Shown piece by piece: positions 8,550-17,246 of a DNA stretch of 64,000 nucleotides. How positions within the stretch are numbered: the stretch's first letter is position 1; each line of letters opens with the position of its first letter. The stretch is taken from NCBI GenBank assembly GCA_001838165.1, contig KV835868.1, forward strand, positions 108,485 through 172,484, in the 5' to 3' direction. The stretch comes from Actinomyces sp. HMSC035G02. Lineage in GTDB: Bacteria; Actinomycetota; Actinomycetes; Actinomycetales; Actinomycetaceae. The notes under the pieces were generated by a model. It did not search any database. It was not told where the DNA came from and was given only the letters and a program-made list of their open reading frames with translations. Made by a program: the position numbers and the translations under genes.

Positions 8550-9532
8550 GGGCGCGCAGCGCGAGGGTGATCCTCGTCAACTGGAAGAACGCGCCGCTCA
8601 CCCTGCGCGCCGCCCACTCGATCGCCCCGCAGATGGGGCAGGGGGACCACCTCGTCATCGTTGACAACGGATCCGACGACGACTCCCTGACCGTCCTGCG
8701 CGACGGCCTCGATGAGCTGCGTGGCATCGCCGATCCCGCGCGCGTGTCCCTCGTGAACGCCGGGACGAACGACGGCTTCGGTGCCGGCGTCATGGCAGGA
8801 GCCGCCGGCCTGAGTGAGGACTCCGTGGTCCTGCTCAACAACGACGCGACCGTGCGCGACGGCTTCCTCGACGCGCTCCTGGAACCCCTGGGCGAGGGCG
8901 TGGGCGCCACGACCGCACTCATCCTCCTGACCGGCACCTGGCGTCCCTCCACCCCCTCGGACACGGAGTTTCTCGTCGCCCGCGACGGCAGCCGTTGGAC
9001 GCGCGTTGCCGACGGTGAGAGCGGCGGCCAGGTCCTCATCAACTCCACCGGCAACGAGGTCGATGCGGCCGGCAACGGCTACGACCGCTCGTGGCTGGAC
9101 CCCGCCGACTCACCGCTGCCCGCCCCCGAGGTCTTCGGCCTGTGCGGCGGCGCCTGCGCCATCGACGCCGACGCGTGGCGAGCCGTCGGGGGAGTGCGCA
9201 CCGACCTGTTCATGTATTACGAGGACACCGACCTTTCCTACAAGCTGCGTGAGGCTGGGTACGAGGTGCGCTTCGCCGCCGGGGCCGTCGTCGATCACGA
9301 GCACGCCGCCTCCTCGGGCACGTCCTCGCCCATGTTCCTGCGGGTCAACGCACGCAATCGCATCATCGTCGCCGCCCAGCACGCCCCCTGGGGCGTCGTC
9401 GCGCGCGCTATCGCCCGCTCGATTGCGCGGGCAGTGCGCTCGGGTGGGCGGGGGCCGGTCGCCCGCGGAGTCCTCCAGGGTCTCCTCGCCCTGCCTCGCG
9501 CGCTGCGCCACCGCACGGCCTCGCGTTCCTAG
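8546..9532 (+). CDS. Glycosyltransferase family 2 protein (rhamnosyltransferase-like)
   Basis: A 328-residue inverting GT-A enzyme. It starts with VILVNWKNAPLTLRA and has the DNGSDDDS nucleotide-binding motif near residue 40 and VVLLNNDATVRDGF around residue 95. Further on are a CGGACAIDADAWR segment and YYEDTDLSYKLREAGY, which is typical of WbbL/GalF-like rhamnosyl- or galactofuranosyltransferases. Start ATG 8546 overlaps the previous stop. It ends about 100 bp before the epimerase gene. Acceptor unknown. Confidence 0.85.
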   Translation: MRARSARVILVNWKNAPLTLRAAHSIAPQMGQGDHLVIVDNGSDDDSLTVLRDGLDELRGIADPARVSLVNAGTNDGFGAGVMAGAAGLSEDSVVLLNNDATVRDGFLDALLEPLGEGVGATTALILLTGTWRPSTPSDTEFLVARDGSRWTRVADGESGGQVLINSTGNEVDAAGNGYDRSWLDPADSPLPAPEVFGLCGGACAIDADAWRAVGGVRTDLFMYYEDTDLSYKLREAGYEVRFAAGAVVDHEHAASSGTSSPMFLRVNARNRIIVAAQHAPWGVVARAIARSIARAVRSGGRGPVARGVLQGLLALPRALRHRTASRS

Positions 9533-9632
9533 CGCCATCGACCCGGATACGAGGCCGGGGCCGGTGGGTGCGTCACGGCACACAACGCGGGGCGGAGCTG
9601 CGTAGCGCCTACGCCTTGATAGACTGACTGAC

Positions 9633-10484
9633 ATGGTGAAGACTGTCCTCGTTACCGGAGCCGGTGGCTACATTGGCCGCCACATTGTTCACGCCCTGCT
9701 GGAGCGCGGCCTCGACGTTAGCGTCGTCGACTTCCGCCTCGACGGTGTCGACGAGCGTGCGCGCCGCATCGACACCCAGATTTTCAGCGGCGACGCTGAC
9801 ATTTACGACCAGCTCGGACGCCCGGACGTGGTCCTGCATCTCGCGTGGCGTGACGGCTTCGTGCACAACTCGCCGGCCCACATCGAGGACCTGCCCGCCC
9901 ACTACCACTTCATCGAGAATCTCCTTGAGGGCGGCTGCACCCACCTGGCCGTCATGGGCTCCATGCACGAGGTTGGCTACTGGGAAGGCGCCATCGACGA
10001 AAACTCCGCCTGCAACCCCGCCTCGCTGTACGGGATTTCCAAGAACGCGCTGCGACAGATCACGTCGCTGCTGACCGCCAAGCACGGCGCGACCATGCAG
10101 TGGCTGCGCGGCTACTACATCGTCGGCGACGACGCGCACGGCTCGTCGATCTTCTCCAAGCTCCTGGCAGCCGCCCAGGAAGGCAAGAAGACCTTCCCCT
10201 TCACCACGGGCAAGAACCTCTACGACTTCATCTCCATCCAGGGGCTGGCCTACCAGATCGCGGCCGCCGTCTCCCAGGACGAGGTCACCGGCATCATCAA
10301 CATCTGCAGCGGCGAGCCCATGAGCCTCGCCGACCGCGTCGAGGCCTACATTCGCGAGAACGACCTGGACATCACCCTCGAGTACGGGGCATTCCCGGAT
10401 CGTCCATACGATTCGCCCGGCGTGTGGGGCGACCCCACGAAGATCCGCCAGATCCTGGCCACCGTCGACGGTGCGGGGGAGTAA
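9633..10484 (+). CDS. NAD-dependent sugar epimerase/dehydratase (extended SDR)
   Basis: A 283-residue extended short-chain dehydrogenase. The Rossmann motif GAGGYIG lies at residues 8-14, and the catalytic YxxxK is seen as YGISK near residue 132, with SMHEVGYW in the usual Ser/Thr region. It should convert a nucleotide sugar precursor for the polymer (4-epimerase, reductase or dehydratase; the sequence does not say which). ATG 9633 opens the frame after about 100 non-coding bases that include TAGACT at 9620, a possible -10 element. It is followed after 4 bp by the RgpF-type gene. Confidence 0.83.
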   Translation: MVKTVLVTGAGGYIGRHIVHALLERGLDVSVVDFRLDGVDERARRIDTQIFSGDADIYDQLGRPDVVLHLAWRDGFVHNSPAHIEDLPAHYHFIENLLEGGCTHLAVMGSMHEVGYWEGAIDENSACNPASLYGISKNALRQITSLLTAKHGATMQWLRGYYIVGDDAHGSSIFSKLLAAAQEGKKTFPFTTGKNLYDFISIQGLAYQIAAAVSQDEVTGIINICSGEPMSLADRVEAYIRENDLDITLEYGAFPDRPYDSPGVWGDPTKIRQILATVDGAGE

Positions 10485-10488
10485 AGCC

Positions 10489-12351
10489 GTGAAGCGCGCC
10501 GGTATTTTCCTGTTCTTTGATCCCCAGGGCCTCGTCGACGACTACATCGTGGAGTGCCTGACCTCGCTGCGCGAGTACCTCGACGAGATCCTCGTCGTCT
10601 CCAACTCTGCTCTGGACGATACTGCTCGTGAGCGCCTCCTGAAGGGTGCCACCGAGGTCTTCGAGCGCGAAAACACCGGCTTTGACGTGGGCGGATACCG
10701 CGACGGCATTGCCCGCTTCGGCTGGGACCGCCTCGGCCAGATCGACGAGCTGATCCTCTTCAACTACACCTTCTTCGCGCCCGTCAACCCGTGGAAGAAC
10801 CTCTTCGACCGCGTGGACGCCGCCGGAGCGGTGGACTTCTGGGGCATCACCGAACACGACGAGGTGCGCCCCCACCCCTTCCTGGCAGCCACCCGCATGC
10901 CGCGCCACATCCAGTCCCACTGGATTGCCGTGCGCAACCCGCTGCTCAGCTCCCCGGACTTCCGCAAGTACTGGGACGAGATGCCGCCGATTCGTTCCTA
11001 CAACGACTCGATCCAGTGGCACGAGTCGCGCTTCACGGAGTACTTCGGCAACCTCGGATACACGCACGTCGTGGCCTACCCGCGCGAGGACTACCCCTCG
11101 CGCAACCCCGTCTTCGACAACGCCTCGATGCTGCTTGCGGACGGCTGCCCGATTCTCAAGCGCCGCAACCTCTTCCACGACCCGCTCTACCTGGACCGCC
11201 ACGCGATCATCGGCGCGGACATGCTGGAGCTCGCGGAGAAGGCCGGATACGACACCGACCTGATTCTCACGAACCTTGCGCGTACCTCACGTCCGCGTGA
11301 CCTCGTGACCAACGCGGGCCTGACGACCGTCATCTCTCCGCGCGCCGACCAGGCCACCCTGGAAGCCGCCGCCTCCCTGAAGGTCCTCGCGGTCGCCCAC
11401 ATTTTCTACGCCGACATGGCAGATGAGATCCTCGACCGCCTGAGCGTCCTGCCGGAGGGCTACCACCTGGTGGCCACGACCTCGAACGAGGAGAACAAGG
11501 CCCTCATCGAGGCGCGCGCTCAGGAACGAGGCGTGGACGCCGACGTGCGCGTCGTGTCCTCCAACCGCGGGCGCGACATCGGCGCGTTCCTGGTGGACTG
11601 TGGCGACGTGCTGACCTCCGGCGAGTACGACATCGTCGTGAAGATCCACTCCAAGAAGTCCGTCCAGGACGACTACAACGCCGCCCAGCTCTTCAAGCAG
11701 CACCTCTACGACAACCTGCTGGCCTCCTCCGATCACGTGGCCGGCATCCTCGCGGAGTTCGCGGCCCACCCGGGCCTGGGCATGGTGATCGCGCCCATGC
11801 CGCACATGGGCTACCCGACGATGGGCCACGCGTGGTTCGCGAACCGCGCCCCCGCCCGCGAGTTCGCGAAGAAGGTCGGCATCACCGTCCCCTTCGACGA
11901 CCACCAGCCGCTGGCCCCCTACGGCTCCATGTTCATCGCGCGCCCGGAGGCACTGTCTCTGTTGACCGGCGCGGGCCTCGTCCCGGAGGACTTCCCCGAG
12001 GAAGGCGGCTACAAGGACGGCTCCCTGGCGCACGTTATCGAGCGCCTCTTGGCCTACGCGGTCCTGTCGCGCGGCTACTACGTGCGCCCCGTCATGACCC
12101 CGAAGTGGGCGGGCGTGTACTACGGCTACCTTGAGTACAAGCTGGCCGCGACCTCGTCGATGATGCCCGCCTTCGCGATCGACCAGGTGCCTTTCCTCAA
12201 GGCGCGCATGGGCGCGGTCCCGAACCTGCTGGGTGCCGTCAAGACCAACATCATGGTGCGTACCCCCGGACTGGGCAACGCGCTCAAGCCGGCGTACCGC
12301 GCGGCCCGCGGAGCCGTCCACAAGATCCGATCCATGAAGGGTGAGCGATGA
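10489..12351 (+). CDS. Rhamnan synthesis protein F (RgpF) family glycosyltransferase
   Basis: A 620-residue protein of the RgpF family, involved in making rhamnose-containing wall polysaccharides in streptococci and related polymers elsewhere. Two similar halves are visible. Residues about 5-280 contain ENTGFDVGGYRDGI, ILFNYTFFAPV and FWGITEHDE. Residues about 305-560 contain SSNRGRDIGAFLV and VVKIHSKKS. The start is GTG 10489 with GGGGGAGTAAAGCC upstream; the epimerase stops at 10484. It overlaps the acyltransferase that follows by ATGA. It supports a rhamnan-like backbone or side chain for this locus, consistent with rmlB at 22520. The number of rhamnose units added is unknown. Confidence 0.88.
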   Translation: MKRAGIFLFFDPQGLVDDYIVECLTSLREYLDEILVVSNSALDDTARERLLKGATEVFERENTGFDVGGYRDGIARFGWDRLGQIDELILFNYTFFAPVNPWKNLFDRVDAAGAVDFWGITEHDEVRPHPFLAATRMPRHIQSHWIAVRNPLLSSPDFRKYWDEMPPIRSYNDSIQWHESRFTEYFGNLGYTHVVAYPREDYPSRNPVFDNASMLLADGCPILKRRNLFHDPLYLDRHAIIGADMLELAEKAGYDTDLILTNLARTSRPRDLVTNAGLTTVISPRADQATLEAAASLKVLAVAHIFYADMADEILDRLSVLPEGYHLVATTSNEENKALIEARAQERGVDADVRVVSSNRGRDIGAFLVDCGDVLTSGEYDIVVKIHSKKSVQDDYNAAQLFKQHLYDNLLASSDHVAGILAEFAAHPGLGMVIAPMPHMGYPTMGHAWFANRAPAREFAKKVGITVPFDDHQPLAPYGSMFIARPEALSLLTGAGLVPEDFPEEGGYKDGSLAHVIERLLAYAVLSRGYYVRPVMTPKWAGVYYGYLEYKLAATSSMMPAFAIDQVPFLKARMGAVPNLLGAVKTNIMVRTPGLGNALKPAYRAARGAVHKIRSMKGER

Positions 12352-13619
12352 GCCTGGCCTCCACGATTCGGGCTGCGGCCCCCCACACGCCCCAGTCCGT
12401 CGCGCAGGCATTCAACTCCAGGTCCAACTCGATCGGGTTTTTGCGCTGGCTGATGGCCTTCATGGTCATCTTCTCGCACGCTGGCCCGATCGCCGGATTC
12501 TACGGCGGCGAGGACCTGGGCGTGCAGATCTCGAAGGAGCAGTCCATCGGTGGTGTCGCCGTCGCGGGATTCTTCTTTTTCTCGGGCTTCCTGATCACGC
12601 GCTCGCGCATGGGGCGCGCGACGATCTGGCGCTACATGTGGCGCCGCGTCCTGCGTATTTTCCCCGCCTTCTGGACGGCCCTGCTTCTCACGGTCGGCAT
12701 TCTCGCGCCGATCGCCTACTGGCACACCTTCCACAACATCTCCGGCTACCTACACCCGGCCACCGAGTCACCGCTCACGTACTTCGTGAACAACATGTGG
12801 CTGAACCTCGGCCAGCGCAACATCGCCGGAATGGGCGAGAACCTGCCGTACTTCATCCTGCACGGCGCGCGCGACTGGAACGGCTCGGCCTGGACGCTCA
12901 TCTACGAGTTTAAGGCCTACATCCTGGTGGCGATCCTCGGGCTGTTCGGGGCGCTCGCGAACCGTAAGGTGGGAGGTGCCTTCGCCCTCGTGCTGATCGC
13001 CCTCAACGCTCTGCAGTGGATGGGCGCGGGTCAGGTCTCCAACGTCAACTACCTGCTGCGCGACCCCTTCATGCTGATGTTCATGGGCCCCTTCGCCTTC
13101 GGCATGCTGTTCACGCTCTACGGCGACAAGATCCCCATGGACTCGCGCCTGGCGTGGGGCGGCCTCATCTTCGGAGTGCTCTCCTACGCGTCGGGCGGCT
13201 GGAACATCGTCGGCCAGTACGGTTTCCTGTACTTCCTCATGTACCTGGCGATTCGCCTGCCCCTGCAGAACTGGGAGAAGCACGGCGATCTGTCCTACGG
13301 CATCTACATCTACGCCTGGCCGATCATGGCGTTCGCCGCCTACTTCCACCTGCAGGATCGCGGCTGGATCGCCTACCACCTGACGGTTGTCGTGACCGTG
13401 CACATCCTGGCCTACCTGTCGTGGCACCTCATCGAGAAGCCTGCGATGAGCCTGAAGAACTATCTGCCGCGCTGGATGGATAAGCTCATCGAGCACTTCC
13501 GTCCCACGTACGAGGCCGTGGCCCGCCGCATCGTCACGCCGGCCCTGTCCTCGACCAGGATCGCGACGGTCATGGAGGCCGAAGAGGCCTCCGCGCGCAC
13601 CGAGGAGGAGTCCAAGTGA
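12348..13619 (+). CDS. Acyltransferase family 3 membrane protein (OafA/YrhL-like)
   Basis: A 423-residue integral membrane O-acyltransferase of the acyltransferase-3 family, which moves acetyl or other short acyl groups across the membrane onto exported glycans. It begins with a short soluble stretch, then FLRWLMAFMVIFSHAGPIAG with the conserved membrane-embedded histidine, then GGVAVAGFFFFSGFLITRS, and about ten membrane segments to residue 370. The start overlaps the rgpF-like stop (ATGA at 12348). The next gene, an AlgX/AlgJ-like SGNH protein, overlaps its end by GTGA, so the pair probably forms a two-part O-acetylation system. Substrate is inferred to be the polymer of this locus. Confidence 0.87.
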   Translation: MSLASTIRAAAPHTPQSVAQAFNSRSNSIGFLRWLMAFMVIFSHAGPIAGFYGGEDLGVQISKEQSIGGVAVAGFFFFSGFLITRSRMGRATIWRYMWRRVLRIFPAFWTALLLTVGILAPIAYWHTFHNISGYLHPATESPLTYFVNNMWLNLGQRNIAGMGENLPYFILHGARDWNGSAWTLIYEFKAYILVAILGLFGALANRKVGGAFALVLIALNALQWMGAGQVSNVNYLLRDPFMLMFMGPFAFGMLFTLYGDKIPMDSRLAWGGLIFGVLSYASGGWNIVGQYGFLYFLMYLAIRLPLQNWEKHGDLSYGIYIYAWPIMAFAAYFHLQDRGWIAYHLTVVVTVHILAYLSWHLIEKPAMSLKNYLPRWMDKLIEHFRPTYEAVARRIVTPALSSTRIATVMEAEEASARTEEESK

Positions 13620-14920
13620 GCGAGAAGAAGGCCGCGGGCCAGTTCAAGGAATCCGAGTCCGGTCTGCGGGACGTCTCCTTCGACGAGGGTGTCCCCGCGG
13701 GTTCGTGGAAGCATCGCCTCCGCTACGTGCCCCTCGCCGTTCTCCTTGCGGGCGCGTGCGCTGCCACCGGCGTGGGCGCCTGGTACAAGGCCACCCACCC
13801 CTCTCCTCAGCCGGCTGCGGCACCCGCCGCCCAGGCCTCGTCCTTCGCGCGCACCACGCCCCAGTCCCTGCCCGAGGTCTGCGCGCCCACCCCGCGCGCC
13901 GACGTGGGCCCGTGGACGCCCGGCGTGGCTGGCACCGCGGGGTACCTGCCCACCGACGCCGCCCAGGCCTCGTTCGAGCAGTCCATGACCGGCGTTTCCA
14001 CCTACGTGCAGGGCCGCGATGGCTACCTGTTCCTCTCCGACGTCTTCAACGCGAACTTCTCCCAGGCGGTGGGCCGCGTGCGCCCCACCCCCGAGCAGGT
14101 GAGCGCGTGGGACCGCTACATGAGCGGTATCGAGGCCGCCGCGAGTGAGCAGGGCGCGACCGCACTGTTCATGCCCGCCCCGGCGACGTGGGACGTCTAC
14201 TCCGACAAGCTGCCCCAGTGGGCCGACCCGCTGATGGGCACAACCTCCCTGGATCTCATGCGTTCGGCGCTGCCCACTCGCGCGTGGGTGGACGTGCGTG
14301 AGGGCCTGCACGAGGCCCGCGCGGGGAGCGAGGCGCCGCTGTACTCGGCAGTCAACCCCCACTGGTCTCCCTACGCCGCGCACGTGGCCTGGAACCAGAC
14401 GCTGTCCTGCCTGGCCGCGGTCAACCCGCAGTTCGAGGGCCTGCCTTCCCTGACGCCGTCTGGCGTGAGCGGCGTGGACGCCCCCAACGAGTACGAGGCC
14501 CTGGGTGCCCCGGCCCAGAGCGGCCCGTGGGCGGTGCCCACCTACGACCAGGACCCCGGCAGCGTCCACCTGCTGCAGCTGGAATCCCGTGATGAGCTGG
14601 CCGATACCGCCGCGCGCCTGTCCGAGGTGAGCGCCGCCCCCGAGGTCTCCCTGGCCACCCCCGTCGACTTCCAGAACAAGCCGGCCCTCACCTACAACCC
14701 GAACGGACGCGGCACCGCGCTCATCGTGCGCGACTCCCAGGGCAACAACCTGGGGCCCGACGTGGCCGCGACCTTCGAATACACGATCCAGGTTGGCCAC
14801 GCCCTCGACTCCGATCAGCCGACGGACGTCGCCGCCCTCATCGAGGCCTACAAGCCCAGCGTCGTGATCGTGGAGTTCACGCAGCGCTACCTCGCGCTCA
14901 CGCCGGCCGCCGGCAAGTAG
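13616..14920 (+). CDS. Membrane-anchored AlgX/AlgJ-like SGNH hydrolase-fold protein (putative O-acetyltransferase)
   Basis: A 434-residue protein with one N-terminal membrane segment (about residues 37-57), an Ala/Pro-rich linker and an extracytoplasmic domain resembling the AlgX/AlgJ SGNH acetyltransferase domain. The landmarks are GRDGYLFLSDV near residue 135, NPHWSPYAAHVAW at 247-259 and IVRDSQG around residue 374. In AlgX/AlgJ the His motif is DxHW and the Ser nucleophile sits in a (G/R)DS motif. Here His249 and Ser374 are present, but the first residue of the His motif is Asn. The start is GTG 13616, overlapping the acyltransferase stop. It presumably receives acyl groups from the upstream membrane acyltransferase and transfers them to the glycan outside the cell. 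Confidence 0.72.
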   Translation: MSEKKAAGQFKESESGLRDVSFDEGVPAGSWKHRLRYVPLAVLLAGACAATGVGAWYKATHPSPQPAAAPAAQASSFARTTPQSLPEVCAPTPRADVGPWTPGVAGTAGYLPTDAAQASFEQSMTGVSTYVQGRDGYLFLSDVFNANFSQAVGRVRPTPEQVSAWDRYMSGIEAAASEQGATALFMPAPATWDVYSDKLPQWADPLMGTTSLDLMRSALPTRAWVDVREGLHEARAGSEAPLYSAVNPHWSPYAAHVAWNQTLSCLAAVNPQFEGLPSLTPSGVSGVDAPNEYEALGAPAQSGPWAVPTYDQDPGSVHLLQLESRDELADTAARLSEVSAAPEVSLATPVDFQNKPALTYNPNGRGTALIVRDSQGNNLGPDVAATFEYTIQVGHALDSDQPTDVAALIEAYKPSVVIVEFTQRYLALTPAAGK

Positions 14921-14960
14921 AATAGATTTCCTGACCACGACAGAAGCGATGGGAGTAGCC

Positions 14961-15803
14961 GTGTCTGAGACGAAACGGGTCATCGACCTGACGGTGCGCA
15001 TGGCGCAGCGCTCGATCTCCTCGGAGTTCAAGGGCACCGCGCTCGGCCGCCTGTGGTCCTTCATCAACCCGCTCGCGACGATCGCCGTGTACGCGCTGAT
15101 CTTTGGCGTCGTCTTTCGCGGCGAAGCCGATAAGGGCGTGAACTCGGGCCTGTCCTCGTTTGCGCTGTGGATCGGCGTGGGCGTCATCGCCTGGAACTTC
15201 ATGTCGAGCGGCATCCAGCGAGGCATGGACTCCCTCGTAGGCAACTCCGGCCTGCTCACCAAGGTCTACTTCCCGCGTCAGGTCCTCATCTACTCCTCGG
15301 TGCTGGCCCTGGCCTACGACTTCGCGTTCGAGCTGGGCGTCATCATCCTCATCATGTGCATCGCCGGCGGTCCCGGCGTGCTCCTCATGATCCCCGCGGT
15401 CATCGTCATCACGGCGCTCGCGATGCTCTTCGTGATCGGCATGGGCCTCATCCTGTCGGTCGCGTCGGTCTACTTCCGTGACATCTCGCACCTGTGGCAG
15501 ATCTTCAACCAGATCTGGATGTACGCCTCCGGCGTCGTCTTCTCCCTGTCGATGCTCAACAAGGTCCAGACGGACTTGGCGGCCAAGGGCTGGACGTGGG
15601 GCGGCGAGCCCCTCCCGATCGTCACGATCTTCCGCCTCAACCCCGCCGAGCTCTTCCTCGAGGCCTACCGCTCGACGCTGTACGGCTTCGCGATGCCGTC
15701 CTGGCAGGTGTGGCTCGGCTGCGCCGCCTGGGCCTTCGGCATCTTCGGTCTCGGCTCGCTGATTTTCCGCCGCTTCTCGGCACGAATCGTGGAGGAACTC
15801 TGA
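14961..15803 (+). CDS. wzm: ABC-2 type polysaccharide export permease (Wzm-like)
   Basis: A 280-residue ABC-2 permease with six membrane segments, of the Wzm/TagG/RfbD type that exports finished undecaprenyl-linked polymers or teichoic acids. The N-terminal amphipathic region (RSISSEFKGTALGRLWSFINP) is typical of polysaccharide permeases. GTG 14961 is chosen because GGGAG lies five to six bases upstream, placing it inside the slightly longer frame that opens at ATG 14949. It is followed with a one-base overlap by its ATPase, so the two form one exporter. Promoter-like sequence was not identified; it probably continues the upstream operon after 40 bp. Confidence 0.88.
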   Translation: MSETKRVIDLTVRMAQRSISSEFKGTALGRLWSFINPLATIAVYALIFGVVFRGEADKGVNSGLSSFALWIGVGVIAWNFMSSGIQRGMDSLVGNSGLLTKVYFPRQVLIYSSVLALAYDFAFELGVIILIMCIAGGPGVLLMIPAVIVITALAMLFVIGMGLILSVASVYFRDISHLWQIFNQIWMYASGVVFSLSMLNKVQTDLAAKGWTWGGEPLPIVTIFRLNPAELFLEAYRSTLYGFAMPSWQVWLGCAAWAFGIFGLGSLIFRRFSARIVEEL

Positions 15804-17095
15804 TGACGAACGCGATCTCGGTGGAGGGCGTCTCCAAGCGCTTCCGCATCTACAAGAACCGCAATCAGTCCCTCAAGGGCGCGTTCCTGCAGCGTTCGCG
15901 CGCGCAGTTCGAGGAGTTCTGGGCCCTCGACGACGTCTCCTTCGAGATCCCGCAGGGCAAGACCTTCGGCCTGCTCGGACACAATGGTTCGGGCAAGTCG
16001 ACGCTGCTCAAGTGCATCGCGAAGATCCTGACCCCGGACAAGGGCTCGATCTCCTCGACGGGTCGCATGGCCGCCATGCTCGAGGTCGGCTCCGGCTTCC
16101 ACCCCGAGCTGTCGGGCCGCGAGAACATCTACCTCAACGGCGCGATCCTGGGCATGAGCAAGAAGGAGATCGACTCCAAGCTGGACGCGATCATCGACTT
16201 CTCCGGCGTCGAACGCTTCATCGATCAGCCGGTGAAGAACTACTCCTCGGGCATGTACGTGCGCCTGGGGTTCTCCGTGTCGATCCACGTCGAGCCGGAC
16301 ATCCTCCTCGTTGACGAGGTCCTGGCCGTGGGCGACATGGAATTCCAGAACAAGTGCATGGACAAGTTCGCCCAGCTCAAGGATCAGGGGCGCACGGTCG
16401 TCGTCGTGTCCCACGGCCTCGAGCAGATGCGCACCTTCTGCGACCAGGCCGCCTGGCTGGACCACGGCACGCTTGTCGACGTGGGCGGGGCCGCCGAGGT
16501 CATCGACACCTACTCCGACGTCGCTCACCACGCCGTCGAGGTCGAGGGCGGCGGCACGCGCTTCGGCAGCGGCGAGGCCATGATCGAGCGCATCGACCTA
16601 CTGTCCTCGTCCGGCGAGCCCACGTCGCTCGTGTACCCGGGCGATCCGGTTCGACTGCGCTTGCACTACCGCGCGAACGAGCGCATCGAGTCCCCGGTCT
16701 TCGGTGCCTCCATCGACACCCGCGAGGGCGTGTTTGTGTGGGGCCTGCACGGCATGGACGCCTGCTACGTGCCCACCTCGATCGAACCGGGCACCGGTCA
16801 CCTCGACATCGACATCCCGCGTCTGACCTTCAACCCGGGCGCCTACACGATTTCCGCGGCCATCCAGAACCAGGACATGACCAGCGTCATCGACGCCCTG
16901 CAGAAGGCCCGTCGCTTCGACGTCCTGCCCGGCCCGGGCATGGAGTCCGGCGGCCTGGTGAACCTGGGTGCATCGTTCACGGGCCTGACGCCCGCGCGGC
17001 CCATGCGCGACGTGCCCAGGCGCGGTGCCGCCGACTACGAGCACCTCGCGCGCATGCAGGCCCAGCAGGCCGACGCGCTCGAGAACGAGGACTGA
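15803..17095 (+). CDS. wzt: ABC polysaccharide exporter ATPase with C-terminal glycan-binding-type domain (Wzt-like)
   Basis: A 430-residue ATPase energising export by the permease upstream. The nucleotide-binding domain has Walker A GHNGSGKST (about residue 63), the signature YSSGMYVRL, Walker B ILLVDEVLAVGD and the switch His in VVVSHG. Residues about 255-400 form an extra beta-rich domain like the Wzt C-terminal domain, which in E. coli O9a recognises the capped end of the polymer and so gates export (family knowledge). ATG 15803 overlaps the permease stop and is preceded by GGAGG. The extra domain suggests that only polymer carrying a particular terminal modification leaves the cell. Ends just before a strong terminator. 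Confidence 0.9.
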   Translation: MTNAISVEGVSKRFRIYKNRNQSLKGAFLQRSRAQFEEFWALDDVSFEIPQGKTFGLLGHNGSGKSTLLKCIAKILTPDKGSISSTGRMAAMLEVGSGFHPELSGRENIYLNGAILGMSKKEIDSKLDAIIDFSGVERFIDQPVKNYSSGMYVRLGFSVSIHVEPDILLVDEVLAVGDMEFQNKCMDKFAQLKDQGRTVVVVSHGLEQMRTFCDQAAWLDHGTLVDVGGAAEVIDTYSDVAHHAVEVEGGGTRFGSGEAMIERIDLLSSSGEPTSLVYPGDPVRLRLHYRANERIESPVFGASIDTREGVFVWGLHGMDACYVPTSIEPGTGHLDIDIPRLTFNPGAYTISAAIQNQDMTSVIDALQKARRFDVLPGPGMESGGLVNLGASFTGLTPARPMRDVPRRGAADYEHLARMQAQQADALENED

Positions 17096-17115
17096 CGGAC
17101 GCATCGACGTTCGAG

Positions 17116-17158
17116 GCCGGGGCCCAGCGGAGTGATTGCCGCCGGGCCCCGGCTTTTT
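17116..17158 (+). terminator. Intrinsic terminator of the polysaccharide export operon
   Basis: A perfect 10-bp stem (17116-17125 with 17144-17153, gccggggccc/gggccccggc) is followed directly by five T residues. It ends the plus-strand operon after the Wzt-like gene. Confidence 0.85.
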
Positions 17159-17246
17159 GTCGAGTTGATGATTCAAACGTGCCCGCACTGCGTGATGGGC
17201 AGCCTACACTTATGGGAGAACTGTTCTCCAACAACAAGGCACTGTC

